A stretch of DNA of 24,788 nt from Poseidonibacter ostreae (GTDB lineage: Bacteria; Campylobacterota; Campylobacteria; Campylobacterales; Arcobacteraceae): NCBI RefSeq assembly GCF_009208055.1, contig NZ_WFKI01000035.1:1-24788 (forward strand). The letters are read 5' to 3'. Each line of letters begins with the position of its first letter. Position 1 is the first letter of the stretch. The translations under genes were made by a program, and so were the position numbers. Below, piece after piece: positions 1 to 7,591 of this stretch. Under the pieces are notes generated by a model. It worked only from the letters and a program-made list of their open reading frames with translations, was not told the DNA's origin and did not search any database.

Positions 1-79
1 ATTAATAGTTTCTTTTTACTGCATTAAAAATATACTTTGAAACAACTTTTGGTTAAAATCTCAAAAAAAGGATTTTAAA

Positions 80-484
80 ATGGAATTAGGATTATTTACA
101 GGTTTTCTTGGCTTTTTTGTTACAGCATTATTATTAGTAATTGTATTTCTTTATTTATATGCAATTGTTACACCTTATGATGATTACAAGCTTATTTTTG
201 AAGAGAACAATCTAGCAGCATCACTTGGTTTTGGTGGAGCTATTATTGGGGTATCTATACCTTTATATAGTGCTTTAGTACACTCTACATCTTATTTAGA
301 TTTTGCTATTTGGGGATTAATTGCTATTTTAATTCAATTAATTTTTGCATTTATTGTGACAAGACTTGGTGGAAAATATTCTTTTAAAGACAAAGTTTCT
401 AATGGTGTTATTTCTGTTGGTATATTAATGGCATTTTTATCAATTTCAATTGGACTTTTAAACGCAGGATCAATGAGTTATTAA
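80..484 (+). CDS. DUF350 family inner-membrane protein
   Basis: 134 residues, almost entirely hydrophobic, with four likely membrane helices (about residues 5-27, 44-64, 72-93 and 104-130). The segment with GFGGAIIGVSIPL after the first loop is typical of the DUF350/YjfL family. These are small integral membrane proteins of unknown biochemical role, sometimes linked to envelope stress. The ATG is preceded by AAAGGA at a good distance. The gene stands alone and converges on the NIF3-like gene. Its stop codon lies in the loop of a hairpin that probably terminates transcription. The family call is from sequence pattern; function is unknown. Confidence 0.75.
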   Translation: MELGLFTGFLGFFVTALLLVIVFLYLYAIVTPYDDYKLIFEENNLAASLGFGGAIIGVSIPLYSALVHSTSYLDFAIWGLIAILIQLIFAFIVTRLGGKYSFKDKVSNGVISVGILMAFLSISIGLLNAGSMSY

Positions 485-495
485 AACTCATTGAT
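469..495. terminator. hairpin between convergent genes, likely bidirectional terminator
   Basis: An 11-bp perfect stem (469-479 with 485-495) has a 5-base loop at 480-484. The TAA stop of the DUF350 gene sits inside the loop. The NIF3-like gene ends 11 bases further on from the other side. The flanks are AT-rich but lack a long T run, so termination efficiency is uncertain. Confidence 0.55.
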
Positions 496-505
496 TATGT
501 ATTAA

Positions 506-1327
506 TTACTCAACTATTCCACTCATACAAGTAACTTCAACACCTTCTTTTCTCCAAGCATTTGTAATTTCAAGTAAGCCTATACTATCACTTGGCATAT
601 GAGGTGCAATTATGATATTTCCTATATTTTGTTCTTGAACTGCTTTTTTTACATCTTCTGGAACGTGCATTGCTATTATTGTTCCAACTCCTGCTTCAAA
701 ATATGATTTATAAACATCAACGCCACCATTTGTTCCACCTGCCATTAATAGTTCTATTTTTCCTGCATAATCACTAGGACTTCCAACTCTAATAACAGGT
801 TGTGCAACTTTTCCTTTGTAATATTCCCAAGAGTTTAACTCTTCAATAATATCTTTTAGTTTTGTTTTTGGTTTAGTTTCAAAAGCTTTATCAAGTCTTG
901 TTTGAACAATTTCTTCAGTTATAAAATCAGCTGGAATATGGATATTTAAATATGGCATTTTCATAAGTCTTGCAGCAGAACTAACTCGGTCATAATTAGA
1001 AGCATGACTTCCTAAATCAACGCTTTGTTGTTTCTTTTTTAGTGCTTTTTGAGCTTTGTTTATAGGAACACCTGATTTCACCATTCTATCTATTTGCACA
1101 TCCATTACTTTTGCAAAATCAACTATACAAGAGTCTGCTTTTGGATGATGTGATACTACACAATCATATCCCATTTGTTGTGCTAAAAGTAATTCAGGTG
1201 TCTCCATATCAATACCAATAAGTACTTTTTTTATATCTTTACCTTCAACTATAATATTTGTATCATAAGGCATAGCCTCTAGTTTTGCAAGTTTTAGTGC
1301 TGTATTCATTAAGTTTGTTGTTGTCAT
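506..1327 (-). CDS. NIF3-like metal-binding protein
   Basis: 273 residues. The N-terminal part has the family pattern DCVVSHHP (His60-His61) after a GIDMETPE segment. The C-terminal part has a second metal-site candidate around APHMPSDSIG (His243, Asp247). NIF3/DUF34 proteins bind two metal ions and form toroidal hexamers. Their reaction is unsettled, and the annotation 'GTP cyclohydrolase I type 2' is often copied without proof. AGGA lies 8 bases before the ATG. It is the last gene of a minus-strand run (rhodanese, EAL protein, NIF3) and starts 14 bases after the EAL stop. The C-terminal site differs from the common GH-(X3)-E form, so this may be a divergent subfamily. Confidence 0.7.
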   Translation of the reverse strand: MTTTNLMNTALKLAKLEAMPYDTNIIVEGKDIKKVLIGIDMETPELLLAQQMGYDCVVSHHPKADSCIVDFAKVMDVQIDRMVKSGVPINKAQKALKKKQQSVDLGSHASNYDRVSSAARLMKMPYLNIHIPADFITEEIVQTRLDKAFETKPKTKLKDIIEELNSWEYYKGKVAQPVIRVGSPSDYAGKIELLMAGGTNGGVDVYKSYFEAGVGTIIAMHVPEDVKKAVQEQNIGNIIIAPHMPSDSIGLLEITNAWRKEGVEVTCMSGIVE

Positions 1328-1341
1328 ATATATTTCCTATT

Positions 1342-3333
1342 CTAATTAAGCCATGATCTTAAAGCTCGTGGTTTTCCTAAGAAGTAACCTTGTCCATAAG
1401 TTACTCCTATAGCTTTTAGTTCTTCAACATCTTCTTTTGTCTCAACATATTCAGCTACAGTTTCTTGTCCCTTAAGTTGTGCAATTTCTTGAATGTATTT
1501 TATTACTGCTTTATCTATAGGATCTGTATGCATATCTTTTACAAAACTTCCATCAATTTTTACTACATCAAATGGTAAACTTTTAAGATATTCAAAAGAA
1601 GCCATACCTGTTCCAAAATCATCTAATGCAAGTCCTATATTTTGTTCTTTAAGCCATGTTATAAACTCATTTGCCATATTAAAATTACCAATTGCTGAAC
1701 TCTCCGTAATCTCTAATTCTAATTTATCCCAAGGAAAATCAAAATGTTCAATAGCTTTTTTTACTTTTGCTTGAAAGTCTGGGTTATTTAGACTTGAACC
1801 TGCTAAATTTATATGTGCAGAGTGTAGCTTTTCTATATGGTTTTTATTTTTTGATACAGTCTCAAGATATGTCCATAGAACATGCATATCAATATCTGCC
1901 ATAAGTTGATATCTTTCAGCTGTTGGCAGAAAACTATCAGGTGGTATGAAGTTATTATCTTTATCCCACATACGTATAAGTATTTCATAACTTATCTTAT
2001 CTGTATCATATTGTAGTGGAACTATATCTTGTGCAAAAAGTTCAAATCTAGCTGGACCATCTGCTAACGCTTCTTTTATAAGTTTTGCAGTATCAATTTC
2101 CATGGACACTCTTTTTGCAATTTCATCACTTGGGTCAAAGATTTGTGATTTACCTCGTCCTTTTTGTTTAGCTGTATAAAGAGAAGTTGTACTTGCTTTT
2201 AAAAGCTCTTTTAGAGTAAATTCAAAAGGTTTAAAAAATACAAGTGAGATACAAGCCGATACACTAAATGTTTCACCTTTATATGAAAATCTAAAATCAT
2301 GGAGTCTTTTTAGACTTTCTTCTAAAAATTTTTTTCCAAACTTTTCATTTGAATCTTTTAAAAGTACAGAAAAAGTATCTCCATCAATCCTACCAAAAGG
2401 AGTACCTTTTGGTAAGATTGCTTGATAATGAGTCACTATCATTTTTAGTAGTTCATCTCCAGCTTGATATCCTGCTGAATCATTTACTAGTTTAAATTGA
2501 TCTAGATTTATAAGTAAGTAGTTGTATCCTTTAATATTTGGACTATCATTTTTTAAAGCATTTAGAAGTTCTTCTTTCATAAAAAAACGATTATAAATAT
2601 TTGTTAATTGGTCATGATTAGCTTGAAACTTTAGTTCTTTAGATGACTTTTCTATTTGTTTCATTTGCAAATTAAAGCCATCATATAGCTCTTTAATTTC
2701 ATTATTTGCATTAGTACTAACTGCAGTAATTTTATTGTTAGTAGGGTCACTTTTTCTCATTGCATCTAATAGTTCTATAAAAGGTCTTGTATAGTTTTTA
2801 CTTAAAAATAGACTAATTAAAAATCCAAAAAGTAGGGCAAAAGGAAATATTATAAGTATTGTATATGTAATTTGTTCTTCTTTTTGTTTAAAAGATGATA
2901 AGTCTACATCAATCAATTCAAAACCTAAAGTATAATTATCAGCAGTTATATCTTTTTTCACAAAAAGGTGTTCATCTATAAATATTGTCTCTTCTTCAAA
3001 AATAGATAATTGTTTTTTTGTTAATTCTTTTGTATCTCCATATTGAAAAATTGCTTTTTTATTTCCATCATAAAGAATAACTCCTCTTATTTCTTTAAAT
3101 GCAGATAATCTAAATGTTATATCAGATAAAACATCAGCATTTGGGTTTAATATAAAATTTAGAAGGTCATTATTTAAAGATTGAGTAATTGCGTTAGTTT
3201 GGGTAATTGCGTTTTGTTGATTCTCTTTTTTTTGAACGTTTAATATAAAAAATAAGGTACTAGCTTCCACAACAATTACAATTATAGTCATAAAGACTAT
3301 TAATTGTGTTTTTATTCTAAATCCATTCCACAT
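1342..3333 (-). CDS. membrane GGDEF-EAL protein with degenerate GGDEF, probable c-di-GMP phosphodiesterase
   Basis: 663 residues. Two membrane helices (about 10-32 and 155-178) flank a sensor domain of about 120 residues, probably periplasmic. A HAMP-like linker, a GGDEF domain (about 235-400) and an EAL domain (about 415-660) follow. The GGDEF signature reads DGDTF (317-321), so cyclase activity is unlikely. The EAL site looks intact: E450 in ExLxR, N509, E541, D571-D572 in DDFGTG, K592, E628 and Q648. I infer c-di-GMP hydrolysis, with the GGDEF part perhaps regulatory; a LapD-like receptor role is an alternative. The ATG directly follows the rhodanese TAA and no clear ribosome binding site is seen, so translation is probably coupled to the upstream gene. 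An imperfect 18-nt tandem repeat encodes NAITQT-NAITQS at residues 41-52. Confidence 0.88.
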   Translation of the reverse strand: MWNGFRIKTQLIVFMTIIVIVVEASTLFFILNVQKKENQQNAITQTNAITQSLNNDLLNFILNPNADVLSDITFRLSAFKEIRGVILYDGNKKAIFQYGDTKELTKKQLSIFEEETIFIDEHLFVKKDITADNYTLGFELIDVDLSSFKQKEEQITYTILIIFPFALLFGFLISLFLSKNYTRPFIELLDAMRKSDPTNNKITAVSTNANNEIKELYDGFNLQMKQIEKSSKELKFQANHDQLTNIYNRFFMKEELLNALKNDSPNIKGYNYLLINLDQFKLVNDSAGYQAGDELLKMIVTHYQAILPKGTPFGRIDGDTFSVLLKDSNEKFGKKFLEESLKRLHDFRFSYKGETFSVSACISLVFFKPFEFTLKELLKASTTSLYTAKQKGRGKSQIFDPSDEIAKRVSMEIDTAKLIKEALADGPARFELFAQDIVPLQYDTDKISYEILIRMWDKDNNFIPPDSFLPTAERYQLMADIDMHVLWTYLETVSKNKNHIEKLHSAHINLAGSSLNNPDFQAKVKKAIEHFDFPWDKLELEITESSAIGNFNMANEFITWLKEQNIGLALDDFGTGMASFEYLKSLPFDVVKIDGSFVKDMHTDPIDKAVIKYIQEIAQLKGQETVAEYVETKEDVEELKAIGVTYGQGYFLGKPRALRSWLN

Positions 3334-4200
3334 TTATTTTTGTGCTTTAGATCTATTTATAATTGGTAAACTTATATCATTACCCCATTCTCTCCATGAA
3401 GCATCATAATTAGAAACGTTGTATCCTAGTTCTCTTAATGCAAAATAGTTAGTAGATGCAACTCTTCCTATCTTACAGTATATTATAACTTTCTTATCTT
3501 TATTTACATCTTTGTATAACTCTTTTAATGTAGTAGCTTCTTTTAATTTTGATAATTTATTTTCTTTTTTTAAATTGTAATAAGCTGGAATATGAATAGC
3601 ATTTGGTATGTGACCAAATCTTTTTGCTACAGATTCTTTTCCTATATAAGATTCATAACCTCTTGCATCAATAACAGTTTGGTTTGGATTCTTTGTCGCA
3701 ATTTGAGTTGTAAATTTTGTAGATAATCTATTGTTATTAATTGAAGCTATGTACTTACTAGGTTTAACTTTAAGTGTTTCAGAAGAAACAAGAAAATTTT
3801 TCTTTTCCCATGTATCAAAACCTCCATTAAGTAACTTCACATTTTTAAATCCATAGACTTCTAAAGTCCAAAATATTCTAGAAGCATCATAAAAAACACC
3901 ATCATCATAGATAACAATATTATCCTCAATATTTAAACCTAATTCTCGCACTAGTGCTTGCATTTTATTTGGTTTAACAATTTTACCATCAACTTTTTTA
4001 TTTTCATAACTTTTTGAAACAGGAAAATTTATAGAGTTTTTTATATGAGTAATCGAAAAATCTTCATAATTTCTTACATCAATAATTTTGTAAGCTGTAA
4101 TATTTTTTGATAATTCATCAACACTTATTCTTAAATCTTGTGCATTTAGTGTAATTTGTGTTACTAAAAAAATAAAAATAAAATAAAAATTATTTTTCAT
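3334..4200 (-). CDS. secreted tandem rhodanese (thiosulfate sulfurtransferase family)
   Basis: 288 residues. A signal peptide (about 1-20, cleavage after LNA) is followed by two rhodanese domains, about 25-140 and 155-280. The C-terminal active loop carries Cys242 in YCKIGRVAS, followed by YDASWREWG, a pattern typical of two-domain sulfurtransferases. The equivalent N-terminal loop has YDDGVF with no cysteine, as is usual for the inactive first domain. Likely reaction: transfer of sulfane sulfur from thiosulfate or a related donor to a thiol acceptor, in the periplasm. AAAAGG precedes the ATG. It is the first gene of a run with the EAL protein (0 bp gap) and the NIF3-like gene. Whether sulfur chemistry and c-di-GMP signalling are linked is not shown. 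Confidence 0.85.
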   Translation of the reverse strand: MKNNFYFIFIFLVTQITLNAQDLRISVDELSKNITAYKIIDVRNYEDFSITHIKNSINFPVSKSYENKKVDGKIVKPNKMQALVRELGLNIEDNIVIYDDGVFYDASRIFWTLEVYGFKNVKLLNGGFDTWEKKNFLVSSETLKVKPSKYIASINNNRLSTKFTTQIATKNPNQTVIDARGYESYIGKESVAKRFGHIPNAIHIPAYYNLKKENKLSKLKEATTLKELYKDVNKDKKVIIYCKIGRVASTNYFALRELGYNVSNYDASWREWGNDISLPIINRSKAQK

Positions 4201-4329
4201 GATAAAACCTTTTTTTTGCTTTGTAATAAGGATACTTTAGCATGATTAAGTAAATTTGTAAATAGAATATTAGTATATTTTGTAAGATTTAGACTTGCAT
4301 TTTGTTATCTTGTAAAGTGAATAGTTTTA

Positions 4330-4359
4330 TTTGTCAAACTCTAAAAAGAGTTTGACAAA
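4330..4359 (-). terminator. intrinsic terminator hairpin after the small secreted protein
   Basis: A perfect 12-bp stem (4330-4341 with 4348-4359) with a 6-base loop begins 6 bases beyond the stop codon of the minus-strand gene at 4366-4755. The following T run on the minus strand is weak. Confidence 0.65.
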
Positions 4360-4365
4360 AAGTGA

Positions 4366-4755
4366 TTAGTTACCTAATAATTTTGTAGCAGTATCCATTA
4401 AAGATGAGTTAGAAGTAGTAGCTTTTGCAGCTTCTGAAGTAGCTTGGTCTTTTACTTCGTTAACTTTTCCCTCTAAACCTTCACTAGATTTTTCTGCACA
4501 AATATCAATAGCTTTTGCCATCATTCCATCATCTGCAATACCTACAAATGATTTGTATGTAGATGCTTGTGTACATAAACTTTTAGCTTGTTCAGCTGTT
4601 GCTGGGCTTTTTGCTTTTACAATGTCTGTTAATTGTTTTCCAATGCTCTCAGCTGTTATACCCATTGCACCACCAACTGTACTAACTGCTGATTTTATAT
4701 CAAATGCAAAAGTTGTAGAGATTACTAAAGCCGAAGCTAAAATGATTTTTTTCAT
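4366..4755 (-). CDS. small secreted protein of unknown function
   Basis: 129 residues with a clear signal peptide (MKKIILASALVISTTFA, cleavage about residue 17). The mature protein is small, Ala/Ser/Lys-rich and probably helical, with two cysteines (61 and 86) that could form a periplasmic disulfide. I do not recognise a family. AAAGGA lies at a good distance before the ATG, a -10 sequence TATAAT lies upstream on the minus strand, and a strong hairpin follows, so it looks like a single-gene transcript. The low-complexity tail (about 95-125) has many Ala, Thr and Ser. Confidence 0.7.
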   Translation of the reverse strand: MKKIILASALVISTTFAFDIKSAVSTVGGAMGITAESIGKQLTDIVKAKSPATAEQAKSLCTQASTYKSFVGIADDGMMAKAIDICAEKSSEGLEGKVNEVKDQATSEAAKATTSNSSLMDTATKLLGN

Positions 4756-4782
4756 ATATATTTCCTTTTAAAATAATAATGT

Positions 4783-4788
4783 ATTATA
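4783..4788 (-). promoter_or_regulatory. -10 promoter element for the small secreted protein
   Basis: TATAAT on the minus strand, about 28 bases before the ATG at 4755. This places the transcription start near 4776, ahead of the AAAGGA ribosome binding site. No convincing -35 is visible, which is normal for housekeeping promoters in this group. Confidence 0.5.
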
Positions 4789-4812
4789 TTCTTTTTATAT
4801 TAATAGAATGTA

Positions 4813-5016
4813 TCAATTAAACTTATTTTTTAAAATAATTAAGTTTTTTATTAAATTAAACTCAAAATTTACTTCTTTTGTGACAAGAAAATATGAAGTA
4901 TCTACTTTTTCAAGTTTTAAAGGCTCTATTTTTTGATATTTTTTCTGTTTATATGTAAAGTTTATATAGTTTTTATCTTCAATTGCTTTTTGTAAAAATC
5001 TTAATTCAATATTCAT
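4813..5016 (-). CDS. short WYL-like protein
   Basis: 67 residues from the ATG at 5016. An in-frame GTG at 5028 would add four residues, but AAGAAG is better spaced for the ATG. The pattern LQKAIEDKNYINFTY, then KIEPLKLEK, then YFLVT resembles the core of the WYL domain (Ai..i.f.Y, PlkL, wyl), a ligand-sensing fold found in transcription regulators and CRISPR- or phage-linked proteins. Here it has no DNA-binding domain. It lies between unrelated genes, so context gives no role. It could be a stand-alone sensor domain or the remnant of a longer regulator; the family call is from pattern only. Confidence 0.5.
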   Translation of the reverse strand: MNIELRFLQKAIEDKNYINFTYKQKKYQKIEPLKLEKVDTSYFLVTKEVNFEFNLIKNLIILKNKFN

Positions 5017-5150
5017 TTTATCTATCACTTCTTAATAATTTTCTTGATTATAGCGATATCCTATTTAGATTAATACTACTTTCAACATAATAGTAAATTA
5101 TTTAGCTAGAATTCGTTTTCAAAACAATTTAACAACTATTAGGAAACTTT

Positions 5151-5831
5151 TTGAACTTAAAACTAATATCAATGGCTTTTTATGCTACTTATCTTACAAA
5201 TAAATTTGGCTTTTTACTAAAAAATGAGAAAAATAAAAATAAAAAAATGCTTCTTAGAGAAGAGTATGCTAAGACTTTATTAAAAAAATTAAAATTAAAT
5301 GTAAATGTAATAAATAAAGAAAAACTTCCAATAGATGGGAAATATCTATTAATTTCAAACCATAGAAGTATTATTGATCCTTTGATAATAGAAACTGCAT
5401 TAAAAGACACAAAAATTAGAGGTTTTTGGATTGCTAAAAAAGAGTTATATAACTCTTTCTTTTTTGGAATGTTTACAAGAAACGCAGGCTCAATTCTTCT
5501 AGATAGAGAAGCTAAGAACATGGCGCCATTTTTTAAAGATATTAAAGAAGTGGTAAAAGATGAAAACTCTATTTATATTTTCCCTGAAGGTACTAGAAAT
5601 AAACAGAATACTCCATTATCAAGTTTTAAAGAGGGAGCTAGAATTATTGCTTTAAAAAATAGACTTCCTATTTTACCTGTTTATATAAAGACAAATGCAA
5701 ATGAAGTTTTAAAAGAAGCTATAAATAGTAGAACAAAAGAACTTACTATAGATATAGAAATAGGCGAGTTAATAGACTATAAAGATAAAACTTCATTAGA
5801 AGAAAATTATAGAAAAATATTTGATTTATAA
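5151..5831 (+). CDS. plsC: 1-acyl-sn-glycerol-3-phosphate acyltransferase family protein
   Basis: 226 residues. The acyltransferase motifs are in order: NHRSIID (His71, Asp76; the HX4D catalytic pair), the block around GMFTRNAGSILLDRE (106-120), and IFPEGTR (143-149). Expected reaction: acylation of lysophosphatidic acid to phosphatidic acid at the inner membrane. The protein is slightly short and has no strong N-terminal membrane helix, so another lysophospholipid substrate is possible. The start is TTG at 5151 with AGGA 6 bases ahead; the next ATG at 5172 has no ribosome binding site. A -10-like TAGAAT sits at 5107-5112. The last 6 bases overlap the end of the S24 gene on the other strand. 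Confidence 0.82.
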   Translation: MNLKLISMAFYATYLTNKFGFLLKNEKNKNKKMLLREEYAKTLLKKLKLNVNVINKEKLPIDGKYLLISNHRSIIDPLIIETALKDTKIRGFWIAKKELYNSFFFGMFTRNAGSILLDREAKNMAPFFKDIKEVVKDENSIYIFPEGTRNKQNTPLSSFKEGARIIALKNRLPILPVYIKTNANEVLKEAINSRTKELTIDIEIGELIDYKDKTSLEENYRKIFDL

Positions 5832-6191
5832 GTTTGTAAAAGTAATTAAAACTTTTGCAACTATATGAACTTCATCTTCTTTATATACTAAATGTGAAAA
5901 ATCAGGATTAATAGAATAAAAGTTTTTATTCTTTAAACTATATTTTTTTACCCACATTTTATTTCCATAATAAAGTAAATAAATTTTTTCATCTTCTAAC
6001 TCTTTATTTGACAAATCTGCAACTATTACTGCTTTATGATTTATAACAGGTTGCATGGATTTCCCATCAACTAATAAAGCGAATAAAGATTCTTCTTTAA
6101 AACTACTGTTAATTAGATGTTTAGAGAAAACTAAACTTTTCACTTTTTTTTCATCAAATACATCTGTATATTCTAAGTTTATCGTTGACAT
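5826..6191 (-). CDS. stand-alone S24 (LexA/UmuD-type) peptidase domain protein
   Basis: 121 residues, essentially only the S24 domain. Ser45 lies in DGKSMQPVI, and the catalytic lysine is in MWVKKY (Lys82 or Lys83). Most relatives (LexA, phage repressors) carry an N-terminal helix-turn-helix; here the first 35 residues do not look like one and there is no room for one upstream. No Ala-Gly or Cys-Gly cleavage site is seen in the N-terminal arm. It could be a UmuD-like or partner-binding protein, or a repressor remnant. AAAGG lies 6 bases before the ATG. The gene is divergent from the unknown gene at 6330. Confidence 0.72.
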   Translation of the reverse strand: MSTINLEYTDVFDEKKVKSLVFSKHLINSSFKEESLFALLVDGKSMQPVINHKAVIVADLSNKELEDEKIYLLYYGNKMWVKKYSLKNKNFYSINPDFSHLVYKEDEVHIVAKVLITFTNL

Positions 6192-6270
6192 AGTTTGCCT
6201 TTGTTTTTTAAGTTTTTCGATAATTTTTTTACTAAAAAGTAAACATAAGTATATCTATATATTATTTAGA

Positions 6271-6276
6271 TAAAAT
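6271..6276 (+). promoter_or_regulatory. -10 promoter element for the gene at 6330
   Basis: TAAAAT inside TTTAGATAAAATTC, about 54 bases before the ATG at 6330. The same style of element precedes several genes here. No clear -35. Confidence 0.35.
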
Positions 6277-6329
6277 TCATTTTTAAAAAATATTAATAAT
6301 TTATTTAAGCGAAGTCAAAAAGGATAATA

Positions 6330-6710
6330 ATGAGTCAAGAAAATATAGAAAAAGCACAAACACCTAGTCAAAAGAAATTAGTTCAAAGTGAAGCTAATGT
6401 AAATGTTGCATTTTACATTCACTTAAAGTCATTTGATGATAATACTAGAAAAGAATTAAAACAAAGAATTAAGGAAGTGTTTTTCTTTTCAAAAGGTGTA
6501 CATTGGAAGTTTGATAGTTTTGGGATTGAAAAACCAGGTTCAAGAGGTACAGATATTTTAGGATATTTTGTTTTTAAAACTTCAAATGTAGAGAAATTAA
6601 AAAAGCTATTTTTATCAGAATTTAAAGATTATGAAAATGTATCAAAAATCACTTGTTCTGTTTCAAAATATGAGAAGATTAGTGAGACATTTTTTGAATT
6701 AGAATTTTAA
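6330..6710 (+). CDS. conserved-looking protein of unknown function
   Basis: 126 residues, soluble, charged and lysine-rich, with no signal peptide or membrane helix. I recognise no family. The middle (about 25-110) alternates strand-like and helix-like stretches (NVAFYIHLKSFDD, WKFDSFGIEK, YFVFKTSNVEKLKKLF), which suggests a small alpha/beta fold with an ACT- or ferredoxin-like rhythm; this is speculative. A good AAAAAGGA site precedes the ATG. It precedes the DUF4405 gene by about 60 bases, but a palindrome between them suggests separate control. Confidence 0.65.
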   Translation: MSQENIEKAQTPSQKKLVQSEANVNVAFYIHLKSFDDNTRKELKQRIKEVFFFSKGVHWKFDSFGIEKPGSRGTDILGYFVFKTSNVEKLKKLFLSEFKDYENVSKITCSVSKYEKISETFFELEF

Positions 6711-6733
6711 AAAATATTAATATTACGTTAATA

Positions 6734-6761
6734 CTTGTATGTTAAAATTTTGACATACAAG
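6734..6761 (+). promoter_or_regulatory. 28-bp palindrome abutting the DUF4405 ribosome binding site
   Basis: Arms 6734-6742 and 6753-6761 are perfect inverted repeats of 9 bp (CTTGTATGT / ACATACAAG). The 10-base centre is itself nearly self-complementary, with one G-T pair. The right arm runs into the AAGGAG ribosome binding site (6759-6764) of the gene starting at 6771. It may be a repressor or activator operator, or an RNA hairpin that masks the site. The geometry is seen; the function is inferred. Confidence 0.5.
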
Positions 6762-6770
6762 GAGTCTATT

Positions 6771-7577
6771 ATGAGTCTCAAAAAAATCACTTCATTATCG
6801 ATGCTTTTATCGATGCTAGCTATGACTTACACTGGTATAATTCTTTTCCTAAGTCCTCATGGACGTATTGCAAATTGGGCAAACTGGGAATTATTAGGAT
6901 TATCAAAAGACCAATATGCACAACTACATTCTACTTTTATGGTTATTTTTATAATTGGTGGTATTTTACATGTATATTATAATTTTAAACCAATGATTAG
7001 TTATCTCAAAAACAAATCAAAAGAGTTTGTATTTTTTACAAAAGATATGTTAGTTGCAAGTATTTTATTTATTCTTTTTATAGTAGGAACACTTTTTGAA
7101 ATAACACCTTTTTCTAATTTTCTTAATTTTGGAGATGACTTTAAATCTTCATGGGAAAAAGATTATGGAACTGCCCCATATTCACATGCTGAATTGTCCT
7201 CATTAAAAAGTTTTGCAAAAAAACTATCTTATGATTTAGAAAAAGTAAAAGAGATATTAAATAGTAATAATATAAAGTTCAAAGAGGAACAAAGTTTATC
7301 TTCAATTGGAAAAGTAAATGCCTTAAGCCCAAACTTTATATATAAATTACTACAAAAAAATCTTCAAAAAGAAGGAGATAAATCTATTCCTCTAACAGGA
7401 CTTGGTAAAAAAACTATTAAAGATATTGCAAGTACATTAAATATGACGAGTGAAGAGTTTATCGTAAAATTAAAAACCATAGGTTTAGATGCAAAAGCTG
7501 ATGATAAATTTAAAGAAATATCAGAAGAGAATGACTTAAGTCCTATAGATGTACTAAAAAAACTGGGTTTTAAATAG
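6771..7577 (+). CDS. DUF4405 membrane protein with helical C-terminal repeats
   Basis: 268 residues from ATG 6771, chosen because AAGGAG lies 6 bases ahead; an upstream in-frame TTG at 6735 falls inside the palindrome and has no site. The N-terminal half has three likely membrane helices (about 8-28, 53-72 and 92-112). His30, His53 and His67 are placed like heme b ligands of the DUF4405/cytochrome b-like family. The segment APYSHAELSSLK (135-146) is typical of relatives in Campylobacterota and Deltaproteobacteria, often near respiratory genes. The soluble C-terminal half contains two similar helical units, about 145-200 and 215-268, each ending in LSP followed by a Leu-rich helix. I infer a redox or heme membrane protein; no respiratory enzyme is adjacent. 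Confidence 0.72.
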   Translation: MSLKKITSLSMLLSMLAMTYTGIILFLSPHGRIANWANWELLGLSKDQYAQLHSTFMVIFIIGGILHVYYNFKPMISYLKNKSKEFVFFTKDMLVASILFILFIVGTLFEITPFSNFLNFGDDFKSSWEKDYGTAPYSHAELSSLKSFAKKLSYDLEKVKEILNSNNIKFKEEQSLSSIGKVNALSPNFIYKLLQKNLQKEGDKSIPLTGLGKKTIKDIASTLNMTSEEFIVKLKTIGLDAKADDKFKEISEENDLSPIDVLKKLGFK

Positions 7578-7591
7578 TAAAGTTATATCTT

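Noticed and set aside
1493..1774. Plus-strand open frame of 93 codons
   Set aside because: It lies fully inside the conserved EAL domain on the other strand and has no recognisable protein features.
6796..6820. Direct repeat ATCGATGCT twice near the start of the DUF4405 gene
   Set aside because: It encodes the LSML-LSML stretch of the first membrane helix. Two short copies in a hydrophobic helix do not indicate a repeat element.
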